The position numbers and the translations under genes were made by a program. A DNA stretch of 14,194 nt from an uncultured Prevotella sp. (GTDB lineage: Bacteria; Bacteroidota; Bacteroidia; Bacteroidales; Bacteroidaceae): positions 1 through 14,194 of the forward strand of contig ONMG01000159.1 in assembly GCA_900318855.1 (NCBI GenBank). Direction: 5' to 3'. Each line of letters begins with the position of its first letter. Positions within the stretch are counted from its first letter, which is position 1. Below, one piece after another: positions 1-7,033 of this stretch. The notes under the pieces are model-generated. The model made no database searches. It was not told where the DNA came from and worked only from the letters and a program-made list of their open reading frames with translations.

Positions 1-1
1 C

Positions 2-418
2 CTCCTGGAGCTGTTGCGCAGGAATGTCGGATTCCGGCGGTCGGCCCCGGCACAGGTCTCGCGGAAATACACCCAGGCCGAGCTTTCTGCCCTGCTCACC
101 GACTATCTCAAGGAGCACCGCTACATCACCTGCCGGACCTTTCGAGCCGAATTCCAGCTCTGCTCCACCCAAGCCTATGCGTGGCTGAAGCGGCTCTGCG
201 ACAGCGGTCTGCTGCGGCGTGAGGGCAATGGGCACTGCGTGTTCTATACGCTTGCGCCTGATGCGCCCTCACCGGCTCCGGTCCACCACTCGGCATCCCA
301 GCCCATGCGAGAGGCTCAGGACGGCGATGCGGGACGCTACGATGACGAGTATGAGAAGAGGTCGGACAATGGTCCCACAGGGTTCAACGAGCGCCCTTCA
401 CCACCACCTCGTCGGTGA
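2..418 (+). CDS. 3' end of a gene for a DNA-binding-type protein with a C-terminal winged-helix-like domain (partial)
   Basis: The frame is open at the left window edge, so the true start lies outside; 138 residues are visible. A TTG at 14 could start it, but no promoter or RBS supports this and the frame continues upstream. Visible residues 22-84 read as a compact helical domain ending in a beta-wing ('LLRREGNGHCVFYTL'), the pattern of a winged helix. The last 50 residues are a Pro-, Asp- and Arg-rich tail of low complexity that is probably disordered. Some Bacteroidota HU-family (IHF-like) proteins carry a winged helix after the HU fold with a similar linker, so that family is my best guess, but the HU part is not in the window. 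It could instead be the end of another transcriptional regulator. Its last 35 bp overlap the 3' end of the opposing hexosaminidase gene. Confidence 0.6.
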   Translation, partial: LLELLRRNVGFRRSAPAQVSRKYTQAELSALLTDYLKEHRYITCRTFRAEFQLCSTQAYAWLKRLCDSGLLRREGNGHCVFYTLAPDAPSPAPVHHSASQPMREAQDGDAGRYDDEYEKRSDNGPTGFNERPSPPPRR

Positions 419-2393
419 AGAGCCAGCCGCCGCTCTTGCCGGGTTTTGCCTGAAGCCGCACGTAACGCACACGCTTCTTCACCGCAAAGCCGAAGGTCTT
501 ATAGCAGATGCTTTGGGCAGCCTCATCGGGAGCGGGCTTCAGCACGCCGAGAGGAAGAAAGGTAGCCCCATCATCGCTCACGGAGAGCGTCAGCTCCGAA
601 GGCAGAAAGATTTCGGGACCCTGCTGCTGCATGAAGGTCAGACTCACTGAGTCCACCTGCTGCATGCTATCCAGGTCGACAGTCACGTCCATCCCCTTTC
701 CGATGAAGCCCTGCCAGCGCCCGTCGCGATAGTGCCAGCCTCCGCAGCGCCCGTCGGTGAGGGTGGCGGCACCGGCAGCAGGATAGGAGTCAGAATAAGG
801 GCAACCGTTGTAGCTCACCCGGCAGCCCCTTGCGGCGTTGTCGGCCGGATGCCTGCTCTCAGGCCGCTGCCCCACCTCATGGCTGAGGTCGAACACATGG
901 TAGCCCGACTTCTGCAGCTGCTCGTTCTGCCACAGGGCACGCCGGTGGAATCCGGCCACATCCTTACGGTCGCTCCCCGTCCAGCCCAATTCGGCAATGG
1001 CCATGGCTCGCGGCCATAGCATGTACTCAGCATGCTGCGGTGTAGGCACATACTCGGTCCAGAGGTTGCCCTGCACACCCCTCACCAAAGGTTCCACGGG
1101 CGGACAATAGCTGTAGACCGTGTCCAGGGGCAGATAGCCGCCGATGGCCTCGGGCTGTGTCAGCGGTGCATCCTGATAGCCGTCGAGATAGCAGTATGCC
1201 CCCGGCGACAGCACCACCGGCACCCCGCGGTCCATGGCCTTACGGGCCTCGCTGACATCACGCCACACCATGGCCGTGGCATTAGCGGGAACCGAGTCGG
1301 AGAGTATCTCGTCCCAGCCCACAAGCTTGCGCCCATGCTTCTGCAGGAAGCGGCCAATGCGCCTGATGAGATAGCCCTGAAGCTGCTTCACGTCGGTCAT
1401 GCCTTCTTCCTTCATGCGCTGCTGACAGAGGGGGCAGCGCTTCCATTCGGCCATACCGGCCTCGTCGCCCCCCACATGGATATACTCCGAGGGGAAGACC
1501 GCCATCACCTCGGTGAGCACATTCTCTAAGAACTGGTAGGTGGCCTCGTTGCCCGGGCAGAAGTCGGCCACGCCAGCTGGAGCCTGAGGACAAGCCAGCT
1601 GAGGATAGGCCGCCAGGACCTCCTCCGAGTGGGCGGGCATTTCAATCTCGGGCACCACATTGATATAATGCCTGCGCGCGTAATCCACGATGTCGCGGGC
1701 ATCCTGCTGCGTGAGGTAGCCGCCGTAGGCACCGGGACCGCCCTCCTCGCGATACTGCCGGGAGCCCTGCCACCAGACTTTCCAGCCGGGTGCCGACCGC
1801 CAGGCAGCCTTGCGCGTGAGCTCTGGATAGTGCTTAATCTGCAAGCGCCAGCCTGCAGCGTCGGTGAGATGCAGGTGCAGGGTGTTCAGCTTGAAACGCG
1901 CCATGGCGTCAATCTGCTTCTCGATGAAGGACTTGCCGAAGAAGTGGCGCGAGATGTCGAGCATCAGACCACGCCACGCATAGCGGGGACTGTCGGCAAT
2001 GTGGCAGCAGGCCACACTGCCGTCGTCAGCCCGAAGCTGAGCCAACGTCTGCAAGCCATGGTAGAGACCGGCGCCGCTGGAGGCTGTCAGCGTGATGTCC
2101 GTGGGAGCCACCGTCAGCGTGTAGCCCTCGGCACCCTCAGCCCGACCCTCAATGGCGAGCAGCAGTCTTGTCGCCCGACCCCGGGCATCTGCCGTCTCGG
2201 GAAGCAACCTGCTGAGCGCTGCTGTCAGCCTGCTACGGTCGCTCTTCGGCACATGTCGGAATTTCACTTCGAGCCGGCCCGCGGCACAGTGGCCCGTAGT
2301 GTAAGTGATGGTCTGTGGTTGAGGCAGCAGATGCTGCGCGTCTGCCAGCATGCCAGTGCAGGCAAGCAGCAGTAGGAGAATCATTCTTCGCAT
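384..2393 (-). CDS. Secreted beta-N-acetylhexosaminidase, glycoside hydrolase family 20
   Basis: 669 aa. Family GH20 removes terminal beta-linked GlcNAc or GalNAc from glycans by substrate-assisted catalysis. Residues 1-19 form a signal peptide; cleavage after 'ADA' (17-19) is likely, although Cys12 after 'LLLLLA' leaves a weak lipoprotein alternative. An N-terminal GH20b-type domain (about 20-135) precedes the TIM barrel (about 136-485). The catalytic Asp-Glu pair is visible in 'HVGGDE' (D310, E311); other family landmarks are 'HLHLTDAAGW' (173-182), 'PEIEMPAH' (248-255), 'GWDEIL' (359-364) and 'NLWTEYV' (443-449). Residues about 535-668 look like a discoidin/F5-8C-like beta-sandwich that may bind carbohydrate. 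Size is normal for Bacteroidota enzymes. The likely site of action is the periplasm or cell surface, in mucin, host-glycan or peptidoglycan-fragment use. No SusC/SusD pair lies nearby. A -7 box sits 38 bp upstream of the start. Confidence 0.95.
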   Translation of the reverse strand: MRRMILLLLLACTGMLADAQHLLPQPQTITYTTGHCAAGRLEVKFRHVPKSDRSRLTAALSRLLPETADARGRATRLLLAIEGRAEGAEGYTLTVAPTDITLTASSGAGLYHGLQTLAQLRADDGSVACCHIADSPRYAWRGLMLDISRHFFGKSFIEKQIDAMARFKLNTLHLHLTDAAGWRLQIKHYPELTRKAAWRSAPGWKVWWQGSRQYREEGGPGAYGGYLTQQDARDIVDYARRHYINVVPEIEMPAHSEEVLAAYPQLACPQAPAGVADFCPGNEATYQFLENVLTEVMAVFPSEYIHVGGDEAGMAEWKRCPLCQQRMKEEGMTDVKQLQGYLIRRIGRFLQKHGRKLVGWDEILSDSVPANATAMVWRDVSEARKAMDRGVPVVLSPGAYCYLDGYQDAPLTQPEAIGGYLPLDTVYSYCPPVEPLVRGVQGNLWTEYVPTPQHAEYMLWPRAMAIAELGWTGSDRKDVAGFHRRALWQNEQLQKSGYHVFDLSHEVGQRPESRHPADNAARGCRVSYNGCPYSDSYPAAGAATLTDGRCGGWHYRDGRWQGFIGKGMDVTVDLDSMQQVDSVSLTFMQQQGPEIFLPSELTLSVSDDGATFLPLGVLKPAPDEAAQSICYKTFGFAVKKRVRYVRLQAKPGKSGGWLFTDEVVVKGAR

Positions 2394-2690
2394 TGTTCTG
2401 TCTTTTATTCTGAGCTATTGGGTTCGGCTGCAAAGTTAAGCATTAGTTTTGGTATACCCCCGTCGCCGTCCTTCTTTTCTGCCCTTTTTCTTAGGCTTTG
2501 CCTATGCATGCACATCTCCTGTCCTGTGGGTTCGATATGAGATAGTGGGAGATTGGAAGCCCCATGTTGGCCACAAAAGCCCCTAAAGTAACCTATAAAA
2601 TGTTAAAAGTGCATGGTGTCATTTTATCCAACAAACCAGGTCGTTAATATCAGCACTGAGAACTATATAACCCCTACACTTAGACTATAA
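2394..2690. other. AT-richer intergenic region between hexosaminidase and surface-protein remnant
   Basis: Apart from the hexosaminidase promoter I find no gene. An 8-bp perfect dyad (ATAAAATG at 2595-2602, CATTTTAT at 2620-2627) is present, as is an imperfect promoter-like TAGGCTTTG at 2492-2500 on the plus strand, whose spacer is one base too long. No convincing promoter or RBS precedes the open frame starting at 2691, which fits that frame being a truncated remnant. Confidence 0.5.
2431..2438 (-). promoter_or_regulatory. Bacteroidota -7 promoter box of the hexosaminidase gene
   Basis: On the minus strand this reads TAACTTTG, an exact match to the sigma-ABfr -7 consensus TAnnTTTG. It would give a start near 2426 and a leader of about 33 nt. 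I see no clear TTTG at -33. Confidence 0.6.
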
Positions 2691-3098
2691 ATGCGGGAGC
2701 TCCAAAGCATCAAATGCACCCATCCCAACAACGACACCAGCGTCAACGGCAACGTGCTGTGGAAGTGTGGATACACCAAGAATCAGTCGATTGACAAGGA
2801 CTTCTGGATGTTCAATAAGGGCAAGTTCTCTAACATCATCAACGATGTTACTGAGGTGCTCGGTCTGAGAAGCTGGATGCATGAGGTTGACAAGAACCAG
2901 ACAAGCGAAGCTAAGTTCACCGGTCTGAATATCAACGGTGACGTGCTTGGCGAGACAACCACCGGCATCCACCAAGTAAAAGACGGCAAGGAGACCAACC
3001 GCATGTACAACCTCCAAGGTATGAGGATGAACAGCGAAGACGGCAAGATGCCCGCCGGTATCTACATCATCAATGGTAAAAAGGTAATCATTAAATAG
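2691..3098 (+). pseudogene. C-terminal remnant of a secreted or surface protein with a Prevotella-type C-terminal sorting-like tail
   Basis: The open frame encodes 135 aa, but a stop codon (TAA, 2688-2690) lies directly before the first ATG, and there is no signal peptide, RBS or promoter box. The last 45 residues ('TTGIHQVKDGKETNRMYNLQ', then '...MPAGIYIINGKKVIIK') match the pattern that ends many long exported Prevotella proteins and resembles the C-terminal domain used for type IX secretion. Residues 1-90 ('NGNVLWKCGY', 'GLRSWMHEVDKNQTSEAKFT') look like the end of a larger extracellular domain of unknown fold. I read it as the 3' stub of a longer gene whose front has been lost. The alternative is a genuine small protein, but without an export signal the sorting tail would be useless. 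Base composition is lower in GC than the flanking genes. Confidence 0.55.
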
Positions 3099-3105
3099 GA
3101 TTGAA

Positions 3106-3306
3106 ATGAAAAAGAGATATATCAACCCGACTATCCTTTGCGTAGAGATGCAGGACAACCTTATGTTTGACCTGTCGAAAATCGAAGCTCGAGGCCAGAA
3201 CAAGGATGAAACTATTCCCAAGGGGGAGCAGATAGAAGCGAATACTAAAGGAGTTCAGCAAGGGCTTGGTGCAAAGTCAAACAACTTTTCTGCATGGGAC
3301 GACTAA
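3106..3306 (+). CDS. Small Prevotella-type protein of unknown function (YINP...WDD type)
   Basis: 66 aa, ATG start 7 bp after the preceding stop, with a short purine-rich stretch (AGGATTGAA) in front. The N-terminus 'MKKRYINPTILCVEMQDNLM' and the C-terminal 'FSAWDD' match a pattern I recognise from many short hypothetical proteins of Prevotella and relatives. These share a basic start, Y-x-x-P, an alternating hydrophobic stretch ending in LM, a variable polar Gly/Lys middle and an acidic tryptophan-containing end. No function is known to me. There is no classical signal peptide or membrane helix; residues about 25-60 look disordered. It would be co-transcribed with the remnant upstream, if that is transcribed, and is followed 21 bp later by a strong terminator. 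The recurring ends with a variable middle would suit a peptide precursor, but that is speculation. Confidence 0.7.
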   Translation: MKKRYINPTILCVEMQDNLMFDLSKIEARGQNKDETIPKGEQIEANTKGVQQGLGAKSNNFSAWDD

Positions 3307-3327
3307 AGTAAGTCAAGCTCTATAACG

Positions 3328-3372
3328 AATCGGGCGAAGCCATCAAAGGATGCTTCGCCCGATTTATTTTTC
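3328..3372 (+). terminator. Strong rho-independent terminator after the 66-aa gene
   Basis: A perfect 13-bp stem (AATCGGGCGAAGC at 3328-3340, GCTTCGCCCGATT at 3352-3364) with an 11-nt loop is followed by TATTTTT. It ends the plus-strand unit. Transcripts of asd from the opposite strand also run into the stem 40 bp after their stop, so it may act in both directions, but the U-tract favours the plus strand. Confidence 0.9.
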
Positions 3373-3404
3373 TCCCTAAGGCTAACCTAACAGAGTGGTT
3401 TCAC

Positions 3405-4403
3405 CTATTTAAATAAGTATTCGGCTATCTGCACGGCATTGAGAGCCGCACCCTTCCTGATTTGGTCGCCCGTGAGCCAGAGCGTGCAGCCGTTGTCGTC
3501 GGCCAGGTCCTTGCGCACACGGCCCACGAACACATCATCCTTACCCGCGCTCTCCAGGGGCATGGGGTAGACGTAATGCTGCGGATCGTCCTCGAGCGTC
3601 ACACCCGGAGCCTTGCGCAGCGCCTCACGTATCTCTTCCACCGAGAGTGGCCGCTCCGTCTCAAACCACACACTTTCGGAGTGAGAGCGAAGCGAGCTCA
3701 CACGCACACAGGTGGCACTCACACGCACATCGCTGTGCATGATTTTGCGTGTCTCGTTGAACATCTTCATCTCTTCCTTCGTATAGTCGTTGGGCGTCAT
3801 CTTGTCAATCTGCGGGATGACATTGTAAGCCAACTGATGGGGGAACTTGCTGATGGTCTTCACTTCGCCCTCTTCCACCATCTCGCGGTACTGCTGTTCG
3901 AGCTCCTTCATGGCCGCAGCCCCTGCGCCGCTGGCACTCTGATAGCTGGCCACGTGCACCTTCCGGATGTGGCTCAGCTTCTCGATGGGGTTGAGCACTA
4001 CCACCATCATGATCGTGGTGCAGTTGGGGTTGGCAATGATGCCCTTCGGACGGCGGAGCGCATCCTCGGGATTGATTTCAGGCACCACGAGGGGCACATC
4101 GGGGTCCATGCGCCACTGACTGGAATTGTCGATCATCACCGTGCCATACTTGGTGATGGTCTCAGCAAACTCAGCCGAGGTGCCGCCACCGGCAGAGACG
4201 AAGGCTACATCGATGCCACGGAAGTCATCATTGTGCTGCAGCAACTTCACCTCATAGTCCTTGCCTTTGAAAGCATACTTGCGCCCAGCACTACGGGTGC
4301 TGCCGAACAGCACCAAATCATCAACTGGGAAATTACGCTCCGCCAGAATGCGGAGAAACTCCTGCCCTACTGCGCCGCTGGCGCCAACGATTGCTACTCT
4401 CAT
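3405..4403 (-). CDS. asd: Aspartate-semialdehyde dehydrogenase
   Basis: 332 aa, the usual length of the bacterial enzyme. It reduces L-4-aspartyl phosphate to aspartate semialdehyde with NADPH, the branch point toward lysine/diaminopimelate, threonine and methionine, in the cytoplasm. The Rossmann start 'VGASGAVGQEFLRIL' (6-20) binds NADP. The catalytic cysteine is C128 in 'NPNCTT'. 'YQSASGAGAAAM' (154-165) and the substrate-binding stretch 'TKEEMKMFNETRKI' (208-221) are present, and H241 in 'RSHSES' fits the catalytic histidine. The gene stands alone, with its own -7 box upstream and a stem-loop downstream. The ATG is preceded by a short AT-rich leader without a Shine-Dalgarno site, normal in Bacteroidota. 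Nothing is truncated. Confidence 0.97.
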   Translation of the reverse strand: MRVAIVGASGAVGQEFLRILAERNFPVDDLVLFGSTRSAGRKYAFKGKDYEVKLLQHNDDFRGIDVAFVSAGGGTSAEFAETITKYGTVMIDNSSQWRMDPDVPLVVPEINPEDALRRPKGIIANPNCTTIMMVVVLNPIEKLSHIRKVHVASYQSASGAGAAAMKELEQQYREMVEEGEVKTISKFPHQLAYNVIPQIDKMTPNDYTKEEMKMFNETRKIMHSDVRVSATCVRVSSLRSHSESVWFETERPLSVEEIREALRKAPGVTLEDDPQHYVYPMPLESAGKDDVFVGRVRKDLADDNGCTLWLTGDQIRKGAALNAVQIAEYLFK

Positions 4404-4444
4404 ATTCTTTTATCTATAAGTTACCCATATTGATATATCAAGTG

Positions 4445-4452
4445 CAAAAGTA
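4445..4452 (-). promoter_or_regulatory. Bacteroidota -7 promoter box of asd
   Basis: The minus strand reads TACTTTTG, matching TAnnTTTG, placing the start near 4440 and giving a leader of about 37 nt. No clear -33 TTTG is visible. Confidence 0.6.
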
Positions 4453-4688
4453 ACACTTTTCGGCTAACTACTGTTACTCAAGTAGAAGAAATACACCTTG
4501 GGGCTACAAAATCACAGTTTTGGCGGTCGGGAAACACAAGCGGGAAGCTCAGTAAGGGCTCTTGGAAAGAAGCCAAATCAAAAAACATCGGTCCACAATC
4601 TACGGGCAAGCACAAGTCAGCAAGCCGGCAGCAAGTCCGAGCAGGATGACAACTTACAAGGGTGACCAACGAAAAAGGCAGCATTTTC

Positions 4689-4720
4689 TTTGGTCTTTCC
4701 CCCCGTTTGCAGTAACTTTG
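4689..4720 (+). promoter_or_regulatory. Complete -33/-7 Bacteroidota promoter for the antiporter-ABC ATPase operon
   Basis: TTTG at 4689-4692 and TAACTTTG at 4713-4720 are separated by 20 bp, an exact match to the sigma-ABfr arrangement TTTG-N19-21-TAnnTTTG. The expected start is near 4725. Confidence 0.75.
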
Positions 4721-4848
4721 CAAGAGCGAGTGCGAGCTACTGCGTATCCGCTGCGAGCCTTGTCGGCCGAGGCGCCTGGTTGCTCCACTCCCGCCGAGCA
4801 TTGAATAACATTCACTTGAATATATAGAAGCAAAGAAGCCGAGGCATC

Positions 4849-7020
4849 ATGCTGAACCTGTCACCCTACTTCCCCATCACCAACCCCACGCTGGTGTTTC
4901 TTGTCGTGCTGATGGTCATCCTTCTGGCGCCCATCATCATGGGAAAGCTGCGCATTCCCCACATTATCGGCATGGTATTGGCCGGCGTGCTCTTAGGGCC
5001 TTACGGAATGGACATCCTGGTGCGCGATAATTCGTTTGAGCTCTTCGGGCGTGTGGGGCTCTACTACATCATGTTCCTGGCCGCGCTGGAGATGGACATG
5101 GAAGGCTTCAAAAAGCGCAAGAAACGCATGATGGTCTTCGGTCTGCTCACCTTCCTTATTCCCTTCATTCTCACTTACATCGTGGGCATTCGCGTGCTGC
5201 ACTATTCGGTGACGGGGGCTCTGGTGCTGAGCTGCATCATGTCGTCGAACACACTCATCGCCTATCCCATCGTGAGCCGCTACGGTCTTCAGCGCGAGCC
5301 GAGCGTGCAGCTCAGCGTAGGCTCCACCATGATAGCGCTGCTACTGGCACTCATCGTTCTGGCAGCTGTCACAGCCAACTACAACGAGGATGCAGGGGCA
5401 CTGTTCTGGCTGCTGTTCACCGCAAAGTTCGCGGCCTACTGCGGTCTCTCCATCTGGCTCATTCCCAAGTTCACCCGCTGGTTCCTGCGGCGCTACAGTG
5501 ATGCTGTGATGCAGTTCATCTTCGTCCTTGTGATGATGTTCATGAGTGCGTCGCTGAGTGAGGCTGTCGGACTGGAAGGCATCTTCGGCGCCTTCCTGGC
5601 CGGTTTGATTCTGAACCGATATATTCCCCCCGTATCACCGCTGATGAACCGCATAGAGTTTATCGGCAACGCCCTTTTCATCCCCTACTTCCTTATCGGA
5701 GTGGGCATGCTCATCGATGTGCGCCTGCTCTTCGCCGGCGGCAGCATCATCACCGTTGTGGTGTGGCTCGTCGTCATCGGCACCCTGAGCAAGGCTTTGG
5801 CAGCCTACCTTTCGGGGTTGGCCTTCCGTCTGCGTCTCTCGTCGGGCAACATGATGTTCGGCCTCACCTCTGCCCATGCGGCAGGTGCCATTGCCATGGC
5901 CATGGTGGGCATGAAGATAGAAACCGCTCCCGGGCAGTTCCTCGTGGGAGGCGACATGCTCAACGGCGTTGTCATCATGATACTCTTCACCTGCATCATC
6001 TCAAGTCTCGTCACCGAGTATGCCGCCCGTCAAATCACCTTGCAGGAACGTGACCTGCCTGCCGAGGAAGAACCTGCCGAAAAGGAGGAGCGCATACTCA
6101 TACCGGTGAAATATCCAGAATATGCCGAGCGGCTGGTCAACCTTGCCATGCTGATGCGCGACACCCGCCACGGCGGAACACTCATAGGGCTCAACGTGGT
6201 GTACGACGACGAGCACATGAGACAGAACCAGGCACGTGGCGTGCGCCTGCTGGAACAAGTGACCCGCTACGCCGCGGCAGCCGATGTTAAGATGCTCACG
6301 CAGGTGAGGGTAGCTGCCAACATCGCCAACGGCATCAAGCATGCCTTCAAGGAATTCCAGGCCAATGAGGTCATCATCGGCATGCACATGCACTTCAACG
6401 TGTCGAACAAGTTCTGGGGAGAGTTCCACCAAAGCCTCTTCAACGGCCTGAACCGGCAGATCATCATGGCCCGCCTCATGCAGCCCCTCAACACGCTGCG
6501 CCGCATCAAGGTCGCAGTACCGTCGCGCGCGCAGTTTGAGCCGGGTTTCCACCGCTGGCTGGAGCGACTCTCGCAGCTGGCCTCCAACCTGGAATGCCGC
6601 ATACAGTTCTTCGGCAGACAGGACACGCTGGCACTCATCAATCAGTACGTCACCAACCGCCACCCCGACGTGCGTGCAGAGTACTTGGTGATGGCCCACT
6701 GGAACGAGATGCCGCAGCTGGCTGCCAACATTGCCGAAGACCACATGTTCGTGGTGGTGACAGCGCGCAAGGGCACCGTCTCCTACAAGAATGCCCAGGA
6801 ACGGCTGCCCGAAGAGCTCACGAAGTACTTCAGCGGAAAAAACCTCATGATAATATTCCCCGACCAGTATGGCGCAGGCATGGACTCCATGACCTTCGCC
6901 GAGCCGCAGCACACCGAGGAACAATCGTTCTACAAGTCACTCAGCGACTGGCTCCACAGTATGCCCACCAAGCTGAAGAATGCCGCGGCCCAATGGAAGT
7001 GGAGAAGGAAACGTAAATAA
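4849..7020 (+). CDS. CPA2-family cation/proton antiporter with a large cytosolic C-terminal region
   Basis: 723 aa. Residues 14-390 contain about 12-13 hydrophobic helices with CPA2/KefB-type landmarks: 'RIPHIIGMVLAGVLLGPYGM' (35-54), 'FLAALEMDMEGFKK' (76-89), 'GLEGIFGAFLAGLILNR' (241-257), 'GVGMLIDVRLL' (284-294) and 'HAAGAIAMAMVG' (343-354). The charged linker 'AEEEPAEKEE' (405-414) leads to roughly 300 soluble residues that look like two universal-stress-protein-like alpha/beta units ('RILIPVKYPEYAERLVNLAM', 'RRIKVAVPSRAQFEPG') in place of the TrkA-N/RCK domain of KefB/KefC. The family exchanges Na+ or K+ for protons at the inner membrane for pH and ion balance. Ion choice cannot be told from sequence. 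The putative TM5-TM6 segment (121-175) carries no acidic residue inside the membrane, which is odd (see findings). It leads a two-gene operon. The ATG is preceded by GCCGAGGC, not a Shine-Dalgarno site. Confidence 0.9.
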   Translation: MLNLSPYFPITNPTLVFLVVLMVILLAPIIMGKLRIPHIIGMVLAGVLLGPYGMDILVRDNSFELFGRVGLYYIMFLAALEMDMEGFKKRKKRMMVFGLLTFLIPFILTYIVGIRVLHYSVTGALVLSCIMSSNTLIAYPIVSRYGLQREPSVQLSVGSTMIALLLALIVLAAVTANYNEDAGALFWLLFTAKFAAYCGLSIWLIPKFTRWFLRRYSDAVMQFIFVLVMMFMSASLSEAVGLEGIFGAFLAGLILNRYIPPVSPLMNRIEFIGNALFIPYFLIGVGMLIDVRLLFAGGSIITVVVWLVVIGTLSKALAAYLSGLAFRLRLSSGNMMFGLTSAHAAGAIAMAMVGMKIETAPGQFLVGGDMLNGVVIMILFTCIISSLVTEYAARQITLQERDLPAEEEPAEKEERILIPVKYPEYAERLVNLAMLMRDTRHGGTLIGLNVVYDDEHMRQNQARGVRLLEQVTRYAAAADVKMLTQVRVAANIANGIKHAFKEFQANEVIIGMHMHFNVSNKFWGEFHQSLFNGLNRQIIMARLMQPLNTLRRIKVAVPSRAQFEPGFHRWLERLSQLASNLECRIQFFGRQDTLALINQYVTNRHPDVRAEYLVMAHWNEMPQLAANIAEDHMFVVVTARKGTVSYKNAQERLPEELTKYFSGKNLMIIFPDQYGAGMDSMTFAEPQHTEEQSFYKSLSDWLHSMPTKLKNAAAQWKWRRKRK

Positions 7021-7033
7021 ACGGATAAGACAA

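Larger units (their letters stand above)
4404..4848. other. Divergent intergenic region between asd and the antiporter gene, including a long antiporter leader
   Basis: It holds the asd promoter at the left and the antiporter promoter (4689-4720) at the right. The 240 bp between them show no recognisable gene: open frames on both strands there have no family resemblance and no RBS. Transcription from the right promoter would make a leader of about 124 nt. In it GCCGAG occurs three times (4766, 4793, 4838, the last just before the start codon) and a small dyad TGAAT-AAC-ATTCA lies at 4802-4814. I recognise no known riboswitch. Confidence 0.5.

Noticed and set aside
2492..2500. Plus-strand TAGGCTTTG as promoter for the surface-protein remnant
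   Set aside because: The spacer between TA and TTTG is three bases rather than two, and it lies about 190 bp from the frame without a -33 box.
2595..2627. 8-bp dyad ATAAAATG/CATTTTAT as a terminator or operator
   Set aside because: All but one pair is A-T or weak, the loop is 17 nt, there is no U-tract, and no gene needs it here.
3462..4433. Long open frame (about 320 codons) on the plus strand opposite asd
   Set aside because: It is the antisense shadow of a clear asd gene, rich in His, Leu and Val as expected from reverse reading of GC-biased codons, and resembles no family.
4446..4460. Dyad AAAAGT-AAC-ACTTTT next to the asd promoter
   Set aside because: Half of it is the asd -7 box and the rest is a low-complexity A/T run; too short to call an operator.
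4478..4804. Open frames on both strands inside the asd-antiporter intergenic region
   Set aside because: They cross the antiporter promoter, have no recognisable motif and no initiation signals; composition is not gene-like.
6001..6924. Long minus-strand frame opposite the antiporter's soluble region
   Set aside because: It mirrors codon bias of the real gene, lacks a promoter or RBS, and shows no domain pattern. The same applies to plus-strand 1629-2375 and minus-strand 10277-11302.
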